64,000 bases of DNA from Mesorhizobium ciceri WSM4083 (GCF_000519305.1 NZ_JAFG01000003.1:181-64180), one strand, 5' to 3'; positions 1 through 8,326 are shown, counted from the stretch's first letter. The notes: generated from the letters alone by a model not told the origin. Numbers and translations are program-made.

Positions 1-468
1 TCGGCCAACGCGATGAAGGCCGGCATGTTCATCCTGCGCCCGCTGCTCGCCGCCACCGGCGCGCCCAAGCAGGGCAAGATGGTCATCGGCACCGTCAAGG
101 GCGACATCCACGACATCGGCAAGAACCTCGTCGGCATGATGATGGAGGGCGCCGGCTTCGACGTCATCGACCTCGGCATCAACAATGCGGTCGAGAAATA
201 TCTCGATGCGATCGAACAGCACCAGCCCGACATCATCGGCATGTCGGCCCTGCTGACCACGACCATGCCCTATATGAAGGTCGTCATCGATACGATGAAG
301 GAAAAGGGCATCCGCGACGATTACGTCGTGCTGGTCGGCGGCGCGCCGCTGAACGAGGAATTCGGCAAGGCCGTCGGCGCCGATGCCTATTGCCGCGACG
401 CGGCAGTGGCGGTCGAGACCGCCAAGGACTACATGAAGCGCAAGCACAATGTGCGCGCTTCGGCCTGA
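1..468 (+). CDS. Corrinoid (B12-binding) protein of a methyltransferase system, 3' part
   Basis: The reading frame is open from base 1, so the 5' end lies outside the window. The visible part is a cobalamin-binding Rossmann domain: the DxHxxG signature is present as GDIHDIGKN, followed by the S of GMSALL and a GG turn (LVGGAPL). This is the MttC/MtbC/MtgC type of small corrinoid protein, which shuttles a methyl group between a substrate methyltransferase (MttB/MtgB family, probably encoded just upstream) and a second methyltransferase. His of DIHDIG is the expected lower ligand of cobalt. A MetH fragment is less likely because the protein ends straight after the B12 domain. A clear terminator follows it. 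Confidence 0.9.
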   Translation, partial: SANAMKAGMFILRPLLAATGAPKQGKMVIGTVKGDIHDIGKNLVGMMMEGAGFDVIDLGINNAVEKYLDAIEQHQPDIIGMSALLTTTMPYMKVVIDTMKEKGIRDDYVVLVGGAPLNEEFGKAVGADAYCRDAAVAVETAKDYMKRKHNVRASA

Positions 469-494
469 GTGGCCAATTCAGAATGGACAATAGG

Positions 495-522
495 AAGCCG
501 CGCCTTGCAGCGCGGCTTTTTT
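495..522 (+). terminator. Rho-independent terminator after corrinoid protein
   Basis: A 9-bp perfect stem (AAGCCGCGC / GCGCGGCTT) with a 6-nt loop runs into a stretch of six T. It lies 27 nt after the corrinoid-protein stop codon and would end that transcript. Confidence 0.85.
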
Positions 523-551
523 GTTCCCAGATGAAGAAGTACGGGCGCGGA

Positions 552-692
552 TCAGGGGTTGTTGACGGTGTCCTCGACCGCATTGGCGGTTGATTTGACG
601 TCCTTGCCGACGCCGCGGACGGTGTTCGCACAAGCTGTGAGGGCCAGGGCGCAGGTCAAGATGGCTATTGGCGTGATGCGTAGCAGTTTCAT
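552..692 (-). CDS. Entericidin-like small lipoprotein
   Basis: A 46-residue protein with a short basic N-terminus, a hydrophobic stretch and a lipobox (LTAC) at about residues 17-20, so a lipoprotein signal peptide is expected. The mature part (NTVRGVGKDVKSTANAV) is the amphipathic entericidin A/B type. Entericidins are small cell-envelope lipoproteins with stress-linked or bacteriolytic roles in enterobacteria; the role in rhizobia is not established. The chosen ATG has a GGGAG ribosome site about 8 nt upstream. It is transcribed against both neighbours and appears unrelated to the corrinoid genes. Confidence 0.8.
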   Translation of the reverse strand: MKLLRITPIAILTCALALTACANTVRGVGKDVKSTANAVEDTVNNP

Positions 693-756
693 GGACGGTG
701 TCTCCCTCAATAGATAAATTAGCGCTACAGCAACGAAGGCCGGCTCGACGGGTTCC

Positions 757-1386
757 ATGGCCAAGACGCAAAAAACGAAACCGAATCAAGACGACAGGCT
801 GCTCGTTATCGCCTGTGGGATGATTGCGCGCGAAATTCTGGCCGTCAAGGAACAGCTCGGACTGGACCACCTCGACCTGACCTGCCTGCCGGCGGAATTC
901 CATTTCTATCCGGACCGCATCGCCCCGGCCATGGACAGGGCAATCGAAAAGGCCAAGGCCGAAGGCTACAGCAACATCTTCGTCGGCTATGCCGATTGCG
1001 GCACCGGCGGCCTGCTCGACAGGGTCTGCGAGAAGCATGGCGTCGAGCGCATGGTCGGCCCGCACTGCTTTGCCTTCTATCAAGGCATGGATGCCTACGC
1101 AAAAATCGCCGACGACGACATGATGTCGTTCTATATGACCGACTTCCTCTGCCGGCAGTTCGACGCTTTCTTCATGAAACCGCTGGGCCTCGACAAGCAC
1201 CCGGAGTTGATCAAGGACTATTTCGGCAACTACGAGAAGCTGATCTATCTGGCCCAGACCAACGATCCGGAACTCGACAAGGTCGCCGAAAAGGCCGCCA
1301 AAATGCTTGGTCTCGTCTATGAACGCCGCGCAACCGGCTATGGCGACCTGACGGCCGGAATGGCGCAGGCGGCTGCACACGCCTGA
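757..1386 (+). CDS. DUF1638 domain-containing protein
   Basis: A 209-residue soluble protein that matches the DUF1638 pattern: an early CGMIAREI segment, a central YADCGTGG motif and a GPHCFAFY segment, giving conserved Cys and His that could bind metal. No biochemical role is established. DUF1638 genes are often found beside corrinoid-dependent methyltransferases in methylamine or betaine gene sets. Here it follows a corrinoid protein and precedes methyl-folate genes, so a role in methyl transfer or corrinoid handling is a reasonable inference. No signal peptide or membrane segment is visible. Confidence 0.8.
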   Translation: MAKTQKTKPNQDDRLLVIACGMIAREILAVKEQLGLDHLDLTCLPAEFHFYPDRIAPAMDRAIEKAKAEGYSNIFVGYADCGTGGLLDRVCEKHGVERMVGPHCFAFYQGMDAYAKIADDDMMSFYMTDFLCRQFDAFFMKPLGLDKHPELIKDYFGNYEKLIYLAQTNDPELDKVAEKAAKMLGLVYERRATGYGDLTAGMAQAAAHA

Positions 1387-1501
1387 AGCAATTCTTGACC
1401 CCGCTATGCTCTAACCCTGGGTGACAGGCCACCGAGAACGGGTAAGTTGTGCGCCACAAGGCAACAGGCCCTCCAGGCCATTCGAACGTGGAAACGCACC
1501 G

Positions 1502-2077
1502 ATGACCCCTCGCCTCTTGATAGCCGCACTCGGTCTCCTCTGTTTCGCCCTGCCCGCTCATGCCGATGGCGAGATACAGAAACTCATCACCCCGGCCGAC
1601 AAGAAGCGGCTCGACAATTATGGCGAGACGCGCAAGGCGGCGCTTGCCGAGGCGAAAGCTGGAGATGCGGCCGAGGTCAAGCAACTCGACGCCTTGCTGG
1701 CAAGACCGCTGGTGGCCTTTTCCGACAAGGACCTGACCGGCAGTTGGCGGTGCCGCACCATCAAGGCCGGCGGGTCTTTGCCGCTCGTCATCTATGGCTG
1801 GTTCAAGTGCACGGTGACCGACGACGGTTCCGGCTGGCGGCTGGAAAAGATCAGCGGCTCGCAGCGCACCAAGGGCCGCTTCTTCGACGACGGCGAGAAA
1901 CGCGCGATCTATCTCGGCTCCTTCTATGTCAACGATGATCCGGCAAAGCCCTATGGCAGCGGCCCGCAAACCGACCAGGTCGGCTATGCCTTCCGCAACA
2001 GCGCCAAGGAATGGCGCATCGAATTTCCGGCGCCCTACTACGAATCGAAGCTCGATATCATCGAATTCAAGCGCTGA
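1502..2077 (+). CDS. Secreted DUF4893-like protein
   Basis: A 191-residue protein with a typical Sec signal peptide (hydrophobic residues 4-17, cleavage expected after AHA near residue 22), so it should be periplasmic. The mature part starts with a helical section (LITPADKKRLDNYGE) and continues with a beta-rich section that carries paired cysteines (WRCRT, WFKCT) able to form a disulphide. This resembles DUF4893 proteins, which have no known function. The open frame extends upstream, but the ATG at 1502 is the one that leads into the signal peptide. No clear link to the methyl-transfer genes around it. Confidence 0.75.
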   Translation: MTPRLLIAALGLLCFALPAHADGEIQKLITPADKKRLDNYGETRKAALAEAKAGDAAEVKQLDALLARPLVAFSDKDLTGSWRCRTIKAGGSLPLVIYGWFKCTVTDDGSGWRLEKISGSQRTKGRFFDDGEKRAIYLGSFYVNDDPAKPYGSGPQTDQVGYAFRNSAKEWRIEFPAPYYESKLDIIEFKR

Positions 2078-2172
2078 CCGGGCATCGAAGATGCTGATCA
2101 CCAAGGATTAACCCGGACGCCCTAGCATCCCAGCCATTGTCGAGAACGGGTTGCTTGGAGGGGGCAAGATCC

Positions 2173-2955
2173 ATGGCAGCATCAGAATCCAGTACGCGTC
2201 CGATCGTGGTCGTCACCGGCGGCGGCCAGCATGTCTGGGCTATGATCAATGCAATCGCCGATCGCGTTGGTCCTGTCAGCGTCATCCTCGAAACCCCTGA
2301 ATCCAAAAAGCAATTGCTGCGTGGCCGGGCTCGCCGCCAGGGCTGGATCTCCGCCATGGGCCAGCTTGGCACGATGGTGCTGAGCAGGTTGGGCAAGCGA
2401 TTCCTGGCCGGCCACAGCGCGCGCTTGATTGCCGAGGAGAAGCTGGAGGTTGAGCCGCGACCAGGCCAGGAGATCATACAAGTAGCCTCCGCCAATGGGC
2501 TTGAGTGCCTGCAGGCGATCCAGAAGATCCGGCCAGGCGTTGTACTGCTCAACGGTTGCCGACTAATCTCGGCTGAGATGCTGAGCAAAATGCCCTGCCC
2601 GGTGCTCAACTACCATGCGGGCATCACGCCCAAATATCGGGGCATGAATGGCGGCTATTGGGCCCTGGTATCGGGCGATGCGCAGAATTTCGGCACGACT
2701 GTCCACCTCGTCGACGCTGGCGTCGACACTGGTGGCGTGCTGAAGCAGGCGCGCGGCAGATCGAAAAAAGGCGACACCATCTCAAGTCACGCGCTACGCC
2801 AGACGGCGTTCTCGCGCGACATCTGCGTCGAGGCGGTCAGCGATGCTCTGGCTGGAAAACTCACGACGATCGATCCCGGCCTGCCTTCGAAACTGTGGTA
2901 TCACCCGACGATCTGGTTCTACCTCTGGACGGGCCTCAGAACCGGCATCTGGTAG
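2173..2955 (+). CDS. Formyltransferase family protein
   Basis: A 260-residue protein with the catalytic segment of the methionyl-tRNA/GAR/sugar formyltransferase fold. NYHAG (N146, H148), PKYRG, and DAGVDTG (from D181) match the Asn-His-Asp catalytic set. These enzymes transfer a formyl group from 10-formyl-THF to an amine. The length and the missing C-terminal domain rule out Fmt itself, and the substrate is unknown. The start has a strong GGAGGGGG ribosome site about 8 nt upstream. It lies between methyl-corrinoid and methyl-THF genes, so it could be part of one-carbon flux, but it could equally be a sugar N-formyltransferase. Confidence 0.75.
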   Translation: MAASESSTRPIVVVTGGGQHVWAMINAIADRVGPVSVILETPESKKQLLRGRARRQGWISAMGQLGTMVLSRLGKRFLAGHSARLIAEEKLEVEPRPGQEIIQVASANGLECLQAIQKIRPGVVLLNGCRLISAEMLSKMPCPVLNYHAGITPKYRGMNGGYWALVSGDAQNFGTTVHLVDAGVDTGGVLKQARGRSKKGDTISSHALRQTAFSRDICVEAVSDALAGKLTTIDPGLPSKLWYHPTIWFYLWTGLRTGIW

Positions 2956-3159
2956 CGCGTTTTTCGTCCCGGGCGGCATGCTGCGCGCCGGCGTTTCCGA
3001 CGCGTCGAACCGGGCGCTGGCACACGCCGCAAACGAATAAACCCACCTTTCATTTTACGACATCGAAATGCGTCGCTTTTGAATGCGCGCGCGTCGTCCC
3101 ATAACAAGCGGCCCCACTGCGCTTGCGGCAATGCTCGATAGTTCGAGGAGTGAGAATTC

Positions 3160-3462
3160 ATGGCCGATCTGATCGTCGTCTACTGGCGCGATATCCCCGC
3201 CCAGATCATCGTCAAGAAGGGCCGGCAGAACGCCAAGCGCGAACTGCCGCTGCGCTTCACCGAGGCGATCGACATGTGCGCCATGCGCACCGGCGCCGGC
3301 GGCACAGACGACTATCTGGCCGAATGGCGCAAAGCCGATCCCATTCCGGTCGGCGACGACCTCGAAGCCGAAGTCGAGAAGGCATTCAACGACATCGATA
3401 CAAAATACGACCGTGAGCGGCTGGTCGCGCTGGTCAAGGCGGGCGGCAAAGAAAATGTCTGA
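3160..3462 (+). CDS. Small 'virulence factor' family protein (MetV/MetF-associated)
   Basis: A 100-residue acidic soluble protein without signal peptide. It resembles the short Pfam family named 'Virulence factor', whose name is uninformative. In alphaproteobacteria this family is typically found directly before the MTHFR C-terminal-domain gene and a MetF-like gene, as here. The next gene starts 8 nt inside its 3' end, so the two are probably translationally coupled, which suggests a subunit or assembly factor of the reductase complex. A GAGGAG ribosome site precedes the ATG. Function is inferred from context only. Confidence 0.75.
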   Translation: MADLIVVYWRDIPAQIIVKKGRQNAKRELPLRFTEAIDMCAMRTGAGGTDDYLAEWRKADPIPVGDDLEAEVEKAFNDIDTKYDRERLVALVKAGGKENV

Positions 3463-4081
3463 AACCATTCCTGCCAAGGAGGGGCCGGCTGTTACCCAGG
3501 CAACTCTGGTCAAGAAGGCGGCGCCGAAATCCGACTACAAGCCGGCCGACGTGTCGCCGCAGCGGCGCGTACAGCGTTCCTTCGCGGTCAGATTATGGTC
3601 TGTGCGGCACTCGCGATTACTCGAATGGTTCTACGCCAAATTCGCCGACATGTTCCTGCTCCTCCATCCCTTGTGGAAGGGCATAGGCTACGGCCGCGTC
3701 GAAGGGCCGATCAAATTCGTCGAGAAGCGCGTCAAGGGTTTCATGTTCGACTGCCGCATGTGCGGCCAGTGCATCTTGTCCTCGACCGGCATGTCGTGCC
3801 CGATGAACTGCCCCAAGCAGCTGCGCAACGGCCCCTGCGGCGGCGTGCGCGCCAACGGCAATTGCGAGGTCGAGCCCGATATGCCTTGCGTCTGGGTCAA
3901 GGCCTGGGAAGGCTCGCAGAACATGGTGCACAGCGACAGGATCCTGACCGTGCAGAAGCCGGTCGACCAGTCGCTGCGCGAAACCTCGGCCTGGCTGCGG
4001 GTGACCGCGCAGGCGGCCACCGCGCGCGAAGCCGCCGCTGCCGCCAAGAATGGGGCGGCAAACACCGGGGCGTCGGCATGA
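3455..4081 (+). CDS. MetV-like MTHFR C-terminal-domain protein (Fe-S/zinc)
   Basis: A 208-residue protein with a dense cysteine motif: C100, C103, C106, C115, C119 and C128, in the context CxxCGxC, CPMxCPK, RNGPCGG. This is the MTHFR_C domain, whose best-studied member is MetV, the Fe-S/zinc partner of MetF in acetogens. The likely role is to pass electrons to or from the reductase encoded next. Residues 42-75 are hydrophobic/aromatic and might contact membrane or partner. It overlaps the gene before by 8 nt and the gene after by 4 nt (ATGA), which indicates a tight complex. Alanine-rich C-terminal tail. Confidence 0.85.
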   Translation: MSETIPAKEGPAVTQATLVKKAAPKSDYKPADVSPQRRVQRSFAVRLWSVRHSRLLEWFYAKFADMFLLLHPLWKGIGYGRVEGPIKFVEKRVKGFMFDCRMCGQCILSSTGMSCPMNCPKQLRNGPCGGVRANGNCEVEPDMPCVWVKAWEGSQNMVHSDRILTVQKPVDQSLRETSAWLRVTAQAATAREAAAAAKNGAANTGASA

Positions 4082-5169
4082 TCGGACGTCAGCGCGACGA
4101 GAACCCCGCCGGCATCGATCTGCCGCTCGAACCCCTGCCCGGCCACACCTCGCGCGGCCGGCTGGAGCGCGTGCTTCGGCGCGGCGAGTTCGCGGTGACG
4201 ACGGAGCTCAACCCACCCGACAGCGCCGATCCCGAGGACGTCTACAACCGCGCGAAGATTTTCGACGGCTGGGTCGACGCCATCAACGCCGTCGACGCTT
4301 CGGGCGCCAATTGCCACATGTCCTCGGTCGGGATTTGTGCGCTTTTGACCCGCATGGGCTATGCGCCGATCATGCAGATCGCCTGCCGCGACAAGAACCG
4401 CATCGCCATCCAGGGCGACGTGCTGGGTGGTGCCGCGATGGGCGTCGCCAACATGCTGTGCCTCACCGGCGACGGCGTGCAGGCCGGCGACCAGCCCGGG
4501 GCCAAGCCGGTGTTCGACCTCGACTGCATGTCGCTCCTGGAAACCTGCCGCATCATGCGCGACAATGGCAAGTTCCTGTCCGGCCGCAAGCTGACGACGC
4601 CGCCGCAGCTTTTCCTCGGAGCTGCGATCAATCCGTTCGCGCCGCCGATCGACTTCCGTCCGCACCGGCTGGGCAAGAAGATCGCCTCCGGCGCGCAATT
4701 CGTACAGAGCCAGTATTGCTTCGACGTGCCGATGTTCCGCACCTACATGCAGAAGGTGCGCGACCTCGGCTACACCGAAAAATGCTTCATCTTGGTTGGC
4801 GTCGGCCCGCTCGCCTCGGCCAAGACGGCCAAGTGGATCCGCTCCAACGTGCCGGGCATCCATATTCCCGATTCTGTCATCAAGCGGCTGGAAGGCGCCC
4901 AGGACCAGAAAAAGGAAGGCAAGCAGCTCTGCATCGACATCATCAACGAGGTGAAGGAAGTATCAGGCGTTTCCGGCGTCCATGTGATGGCCTACCGGCA
5001 GGAGGAATATGTCGCCGAGATCGTCGATGAATCGGGCGTGCTGAAGGGCCGCCAGCCATGGAAACGTGAGATCCGCCGCGACGATCAGCTTGTCGCCGAC
5101 CGGCTCGACAGCATCTTGCACGACGACATTACCGAAACGCAGGTGGACATGGTGAAGACCGCGCATTGA
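4078..5169 (+). CDS. Methylenetetrahydrofolate reductase family protein (MetF-like)
   Basis: A 363-residue MTHFR-fold flavoprotein. The early FAVTTELNPP segment matches the catalytic Glu region of MetF, and VLGGAAMGVANMLCLTGDG matches the FAD/folate-binding strand (normally ...NILALRGD). The enzyme interconverts 5,10-methylene-THF and 5-methyl-THF. Paired with the MetV-like protein, it resembles the acetogen MetVF couple rather than stand-alone MetF. In this context it may oxidise methyl-THF arriving from the corrinoid route, or make methyl-THF for methionine. The start codon is nested in the stop of the gene before (ATGA). An upstream extension of the frame exists but overlaps the MetV-like gene. 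Confidence 0.9.
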   Translation: MIGRQRDENPAGIDLPLEPLPGHTSRGRLERVLRRGEFAVTTELNPPDSADPEDVYNRAKIFDGWVDAINAVDASGANCHMSSVGICALLTRMGYAPIMQIACRDKNRIAIQGDVLGGAAMGVANMLCLTGDGVQAGDQPGAKPVFDLDCMSLLETCRIMRDNGKFLSGRKLTTPPQLFLGAAINPFAPPIDFRPHRLGKKIASGAQFVQSQYCFDVPMFRTYMQKVRDLGYTEKCFILVGVGPLASAKTAKWIRSNVPGIHIPDSVIKRLEGAQDQKKEGKQLCIDIINEVKEVSGVSGVHVMAYRQEEYVAEIVDESGVLKGRQPWKREIRRDDQLVADRLDSILHDDITETQVDMVKTAH

Positions 5170-5212
5170 CAGCGCGGACGGCCACCCATTCGCTTGAACG
5201 AAACCAGACAAC

Positions 5213-5234
5213 GATATAAAGAAATCTTTATATC
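5213..5234. promoter_or_regulatory. Perfect 22-bp palindrome (possible SahR-type operator)
   Basis: Arms GATATAAAG and CTTTATATC are perfectly inverted around AAAT. The site ends 16 nt before the methyltransferase ATG and overlaps a possible -10 (TATAAA, 5215-5220) that has TTGAAC 15 nt upstream. AT-rich palindromes of this type are known for methionine-cycle regulators such as SahR in alphaproteobacteria; assigning this regulator is inference. It implies that the methyltransferase and activator genes have their own regulated promoter. Confidence 0.7.
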
Positions 5235-5250
5235 ACGGCGGAGAGAATTC

Positions 5251-6225
5251 ATGACCCGTACCATCGTCGCCTCGGCGACACGAGAAATCATCATCGGCTT
5301 CGACCAGCCGTTCTGCGTGATCGGTGAACGCATCAACCCGACCGGCCGCAAGAAGCTGGCCGCCGAGATGATCGCGGGCAATTTCGAGACCGTCATCAGG
5401 GACGCATTGGAGCAGGCAGCCTGCGGCGCCACCATGCTCGACGTCAACGCCGGCGTCACCTCGGTCAATCCGAACGAGACAGAACCGGGCCTTCTGGTGC
5501 AGACGCTGGAGATCGTGCAAGGGCTGGTCGACCTGCCGCTGTCGATCGACAGTTCCGTCACCGCCGCGATCGAAGCCGCACTCAAGGTTGCCAAGGGCCG
5601 CCCGCTGGTCAACTCCGTCACCGGCGAGGAAGAAAAGCTCGAAGCCATCCTGCCGCTGGTCAAGAAGTACAACGTGCCTGTCGTCGCCATCTCCAACGAC
5701 GAGACCGGCATTTCCATGGATCCGGACGTGCGCTTCGCCGTCGCCAAGAAGATCGTGCAGCGCTGCGCCGATTTCGGCATTCCGGCGCATGACGTCGTCG
5801 TCGATCCGCTGGTGATGCCGATCGGCGCGCTGGGCGATGCCGGCCGCCAGGTGTTCGCGCTGCTGCGCCGCCTGCGCGAAGAGCTCAAGGTCAACACCAC
5901 ATGCGGCTTGTCCAACATCTCCTTCGGCCTGCCGCACCGCCACGGCATCAACGCCGCCTTCATCCCGATGGTGATCGGCGCCGGCATGACCTCGGCCATC
6001 ATGAACCCGGTGCGTCCGCAGGAGATGGAAGCCGTGCGCGGCGCCAATGTGCTGAACGGCACCGACGAGAACTGCACCAACTGGATCCGCACCTACAAGG
6101 ACTACAAGCCGGCCGAAGGCGGCCAGGCGATCGCCGCCCCGACGCAGGTCAACGCGCCGGGTGATGGTGCTAGCAATGGAGGTCGCCGCCGTGGCGGCCG
6201 TGAAGCCCGGATGGGCCGAGGATAA
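5251..6225 (+). CDS. Methyltetrahydrofolate:corrinoid methyltransferase
   Basis: A 324-residue pterin-binding TIM-barrel protein. IGERINPTGR, MLDVNAG, LSIDSS, VNSVTGEE and NISFGLP match the folate domain of MetH, AcsE and MtgA/MtvA-type enzymes. It would move a methyl group between methyl-corrinoid protein and tetrahydrofolate. The start at 5251 has a GGAGAG ribosome site and leaves the palindrome at 5213-5234 upstream. The C-terminal tail (after about residue 285) is Gly/Arg-rich and looks disordered. Partners are the corrinoid protein at the window start, the activator that follows, and the MetVF-like pair before it. MetH itself is excluded by length. Confidence 0.9.
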   Translation: MTRTIVASATREIIIGFDQPFCVIGERINPTGRKKLAAEMIAGNFETVIRDALEQAACGATMLDVNAGVTSVNPNETEPGLLVQTLEIVQGLVDLPLSIDSSVTAAIEAALKVAKGRPLVNSVTGEEEKLEAILPLVKKYNVPVVAISNDETGISMDPDVRFAVAKKIVQRCADFGIPAHDVVVDPLVMPIGALGDAGRQVFALLRRLREELKVNTTCGLSNISFGLPHRHGINAAFIPMVIGAGMTSAIMNPVRPQEMEAVRGANVLNGTDENCTNWIRTYKDYKPAEGGQAIAAPTQVNAPGDGASNGGRRRGGREARMGRG

Positions 6226-6235
6226 GCGCGCAATC

Positions 6236-8326
6236 GTGAATTCACCTGCAAACATCACCGACCCGCTCGTGCTGTTCATGCCGTCGGGCAAGCGCGGGCG
6301 GTTTCCTGTCGGAACGCCGGTGCTCGATGCCGCGCGCCAGCTTGGCGTCTATGTCGAAAGCGTATGCGGCGGACGCGCCACCTGCGGACGCTGCCAGATC
6401 GAAGTGCAGGAAGGCAATTTCGCCAAGCACAAGATCACCTCCTCCAACGACCACATCACGCCCAAGGGCGCCAAGGAAGAGCGCTATGAGCGCGTCCGCG
6501 GCCTGCCCGAACGGCGCCGCCTCTCCTGCTCGGCGCAGATCCTCGGCGACCTCGTCATCGACGTGCCGCAGGACACGGTCATCAACGCGCAGACAATCCG
6601 CAAGGATGCCGACACCAGGGTCATCGCCCGCGATTCAGCGATCCGCATGTGCTATGTCGAGATCGAAGAACCCGACATGCACAAGCCGCTTGGCGACCTC
6701 GACCGGCTGAAGATCGCGCTGATGCACGATTGGGGCCTGAAAAGCCTCGATTTCGATTTTCATCTGCTGCCGCAGGTGCAAGGCATCCTGCGCAAGGGCA
6801 ACTGGACCGCGACCGCCGCCATCTACAAGGATGCCGACTCAGAGACCGCGCGCGTCGTGGCGCTGTGGCCCGGCCTTAAGAACGAAGCCTATGGGCTGGC
6901 TTGCGACATCGGCTCGACCACCATTGCCATGCATCTGGTGTCGCTGCTGTCGGGCCGCGTCGCCGCCTCGTCGGGCACCTCGAACCCGCAGATCCGCTTC
7001 GGCGAGGACCTGATGAGCCGCGTCTCCTATGTGATGATGAACCCCGATGGCCGCGAAGGCATGACGGTCGCCGTGCGCGAGGCGATCTCGGGTCTCGTCG
7101 ACAAGGTCTGCGCCGAAGGCAACGTCCAGCGCAACGACATCCTGGACAGCGTCTTCGTCGGCAATCCGATCATGCATCATCTGTTCCTCGGCATCGATCC
7201 GACCGAGCTTGGCGGCGCGCCCTTTGCGCTGGCTGTCTCAGGTGCGGTGCATATCAAGGCATCCGACATCGGCCTGAAGCTCAACCAGGGCGCCAGGCTC
7301 TACATGCTGCCTTGCATCGCCGGCCATGTCGGAGCGGACGCGGCGGCCGTCACGCTGTCGGAAGGCCCGCATCGCCAGGACGAGATGATGCTCATCGTCG
7401 ATGTCGGCACCAATGCCGAGATCGTGCTCGGCAATCGTGCGCGGGTCGTGGCCGCTTCTTCGCCCACCGGCCCTGCCTTCGAGGGTGCCGAAATCTCAGG
7501 CGGCCAGCGCGCAGCACCGGGCGCCATCGAGCGCGTGCGCATCGATCCCGATACGCTTGAACCAAAATACCGCGTCATCGGCTCTGAGCTGTGGTCCGAC
7601 GAGCCGGGCTTCCTGGAGAGCGTGCAGGCGACCGGCGTCACCGGCATATGCGGCTCCGGCATCATCGAAGTGGTGGCGGAGATGTATCTCGCCGGCATCA
7701 TTTCCGAGGACGGCGTCATCGACGGCGGACTTTCGGCCCGCTCCCCGCGCGTCACCGCCAACGGCCGCACCTTCTCCTATGTGCTGAAGGAAGGCTCCGC
7801 CGCATTGACGGAAGATGGGCCGAAGATCACCATCACCCAGACCGACGTGCGCGCCATCCAGCTTGCCAAGGCAGCGCTTTATGCCGGCACCAAGCTGTTG
7901 ATGGAAAAGCAGAACACCGAGCATGTCGACCGCATCCATTTCGCCGGCGCCTTCGGCTCCTTCATTGATCCGAAATACGCCATGGTGCTGGGTCTGATCC
8001 CGGATTGCGATCTCGACAAGGTTTCGGCAGTCGGCAACGCTGCCGGTGCCGGCGCGCGCATGGCGCTGCTCAATCGCGGCTACCGCCGCGAGATCGAGGA
8101 CACGGTCAGCAAGATCGAGAAGATCGAGACGGCGCTGGAACCGAAATTCCAGGAGCATTTCGTCTACGCCATGGCGCTGCCCAACAAGGTCGATCCGTTC
8201 CCGAAACTGTCGGCGGCGGTGAAACTGCCGCCGCGCAAGACGGTCAGCGAGGACGGCCTTGCCGGCGACGCCACCCCGCGCCGGCGTTCGCGCGAAGGCC
8301 ACGCCGCCAGGCGCGGACGGGAGTAA
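6236..8326 (+). CDS. Corrinoid-protein activator: 2Fe-2S ferredoxin + ASKHA ATPase-like domain
   Basis: A 696-residue protein (GTG start) of the RACo/RamA-like 'DUF4445/ASKHA' family. The N-terminal ferredoxin domain has C44, C50, C53 (CGGRATCGRC) and C98 for a 2Fe-2S cluster. After a linker, the C-terminal ASKHA domain begins near residue 220 (LACDIGSTT) with phosphate-binding motifs (IVDVGTNAEIVLG, ICGSGIIE, HFAGAFGS). Such proteins reductively reactivate corrinoid proteins whose cobalt has oxidised to Co(II), using ATP. GTG at 6236 fits the start of the ferredoxin domain; in-frame ATGs at 6161 and 6176 would overlap the gene before and have poor ribosome sites. The C-terminal tail is basic. 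Confidence 0.88.
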   Translation: MNSPANITDPLVLFMPSGKRGRFPVGTPVLDAARQLGVYVESVCGGRATCGRCQIEVQEGNFAKHKITSSNDHITPKGAKEERYERVRGLPERRRLSCSAQILGDLVIDVPQDTVINAQTIRKDADTRVIARDSAIRMCYVEIEEPDMHKPLGDLDRLKIALMHDWGLKSLDFDFHLLPQVQGILRKGNWTATAAIYKDADSETARVVALWPGLKNEAYGLACDIGSTTIAMHLVSLLSGRVAASSGTSNPQIRFGEDLMSRVSYVMMNPDGREGMTVAVREAISGLVDKVCAEGNVQRNDILDSVFVGNPIMHHLFLGIDPTELGGAPFALAVSGAVHIKASDIGLKLNQGARLYMLPCIAGHVGADAAAVTLSEGPHRQDEMMLIVDVGTNAEIVLGNRARVVAASSPTGPAFEGAEISGGQRAAPGAIERVRIDPDTLEPKYRVIGSELWSDEPGFLESVQATGVTGICGSGIIEVVAEMYLAGIISEDGVIDGGLSARSPRVTANGRTFSYVLKEGSAALTEDGPKITITQTDVRAIQLAKAALYAGTKLLMEKQNTEHVDRIHFAGAFGSFIDPKYAMVLGLIPDCDLDKVSAVGNAAGAGARMALLNRGYRREIEDTVSKIEKIETALEPKFQEHFVYAMALPNKVDPFPKLSAAVKLPPRKTVSEDGLAGDATPRRRSREGHAARRGRE

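Noticed and set aside
3595..4077. Longer start for the MetF-like gene
   Set aside because: The extension is Arg/His-rich and antiphase to the MetV-like gene; the ATG at 4078 with ATGA overlap is normal for the family.
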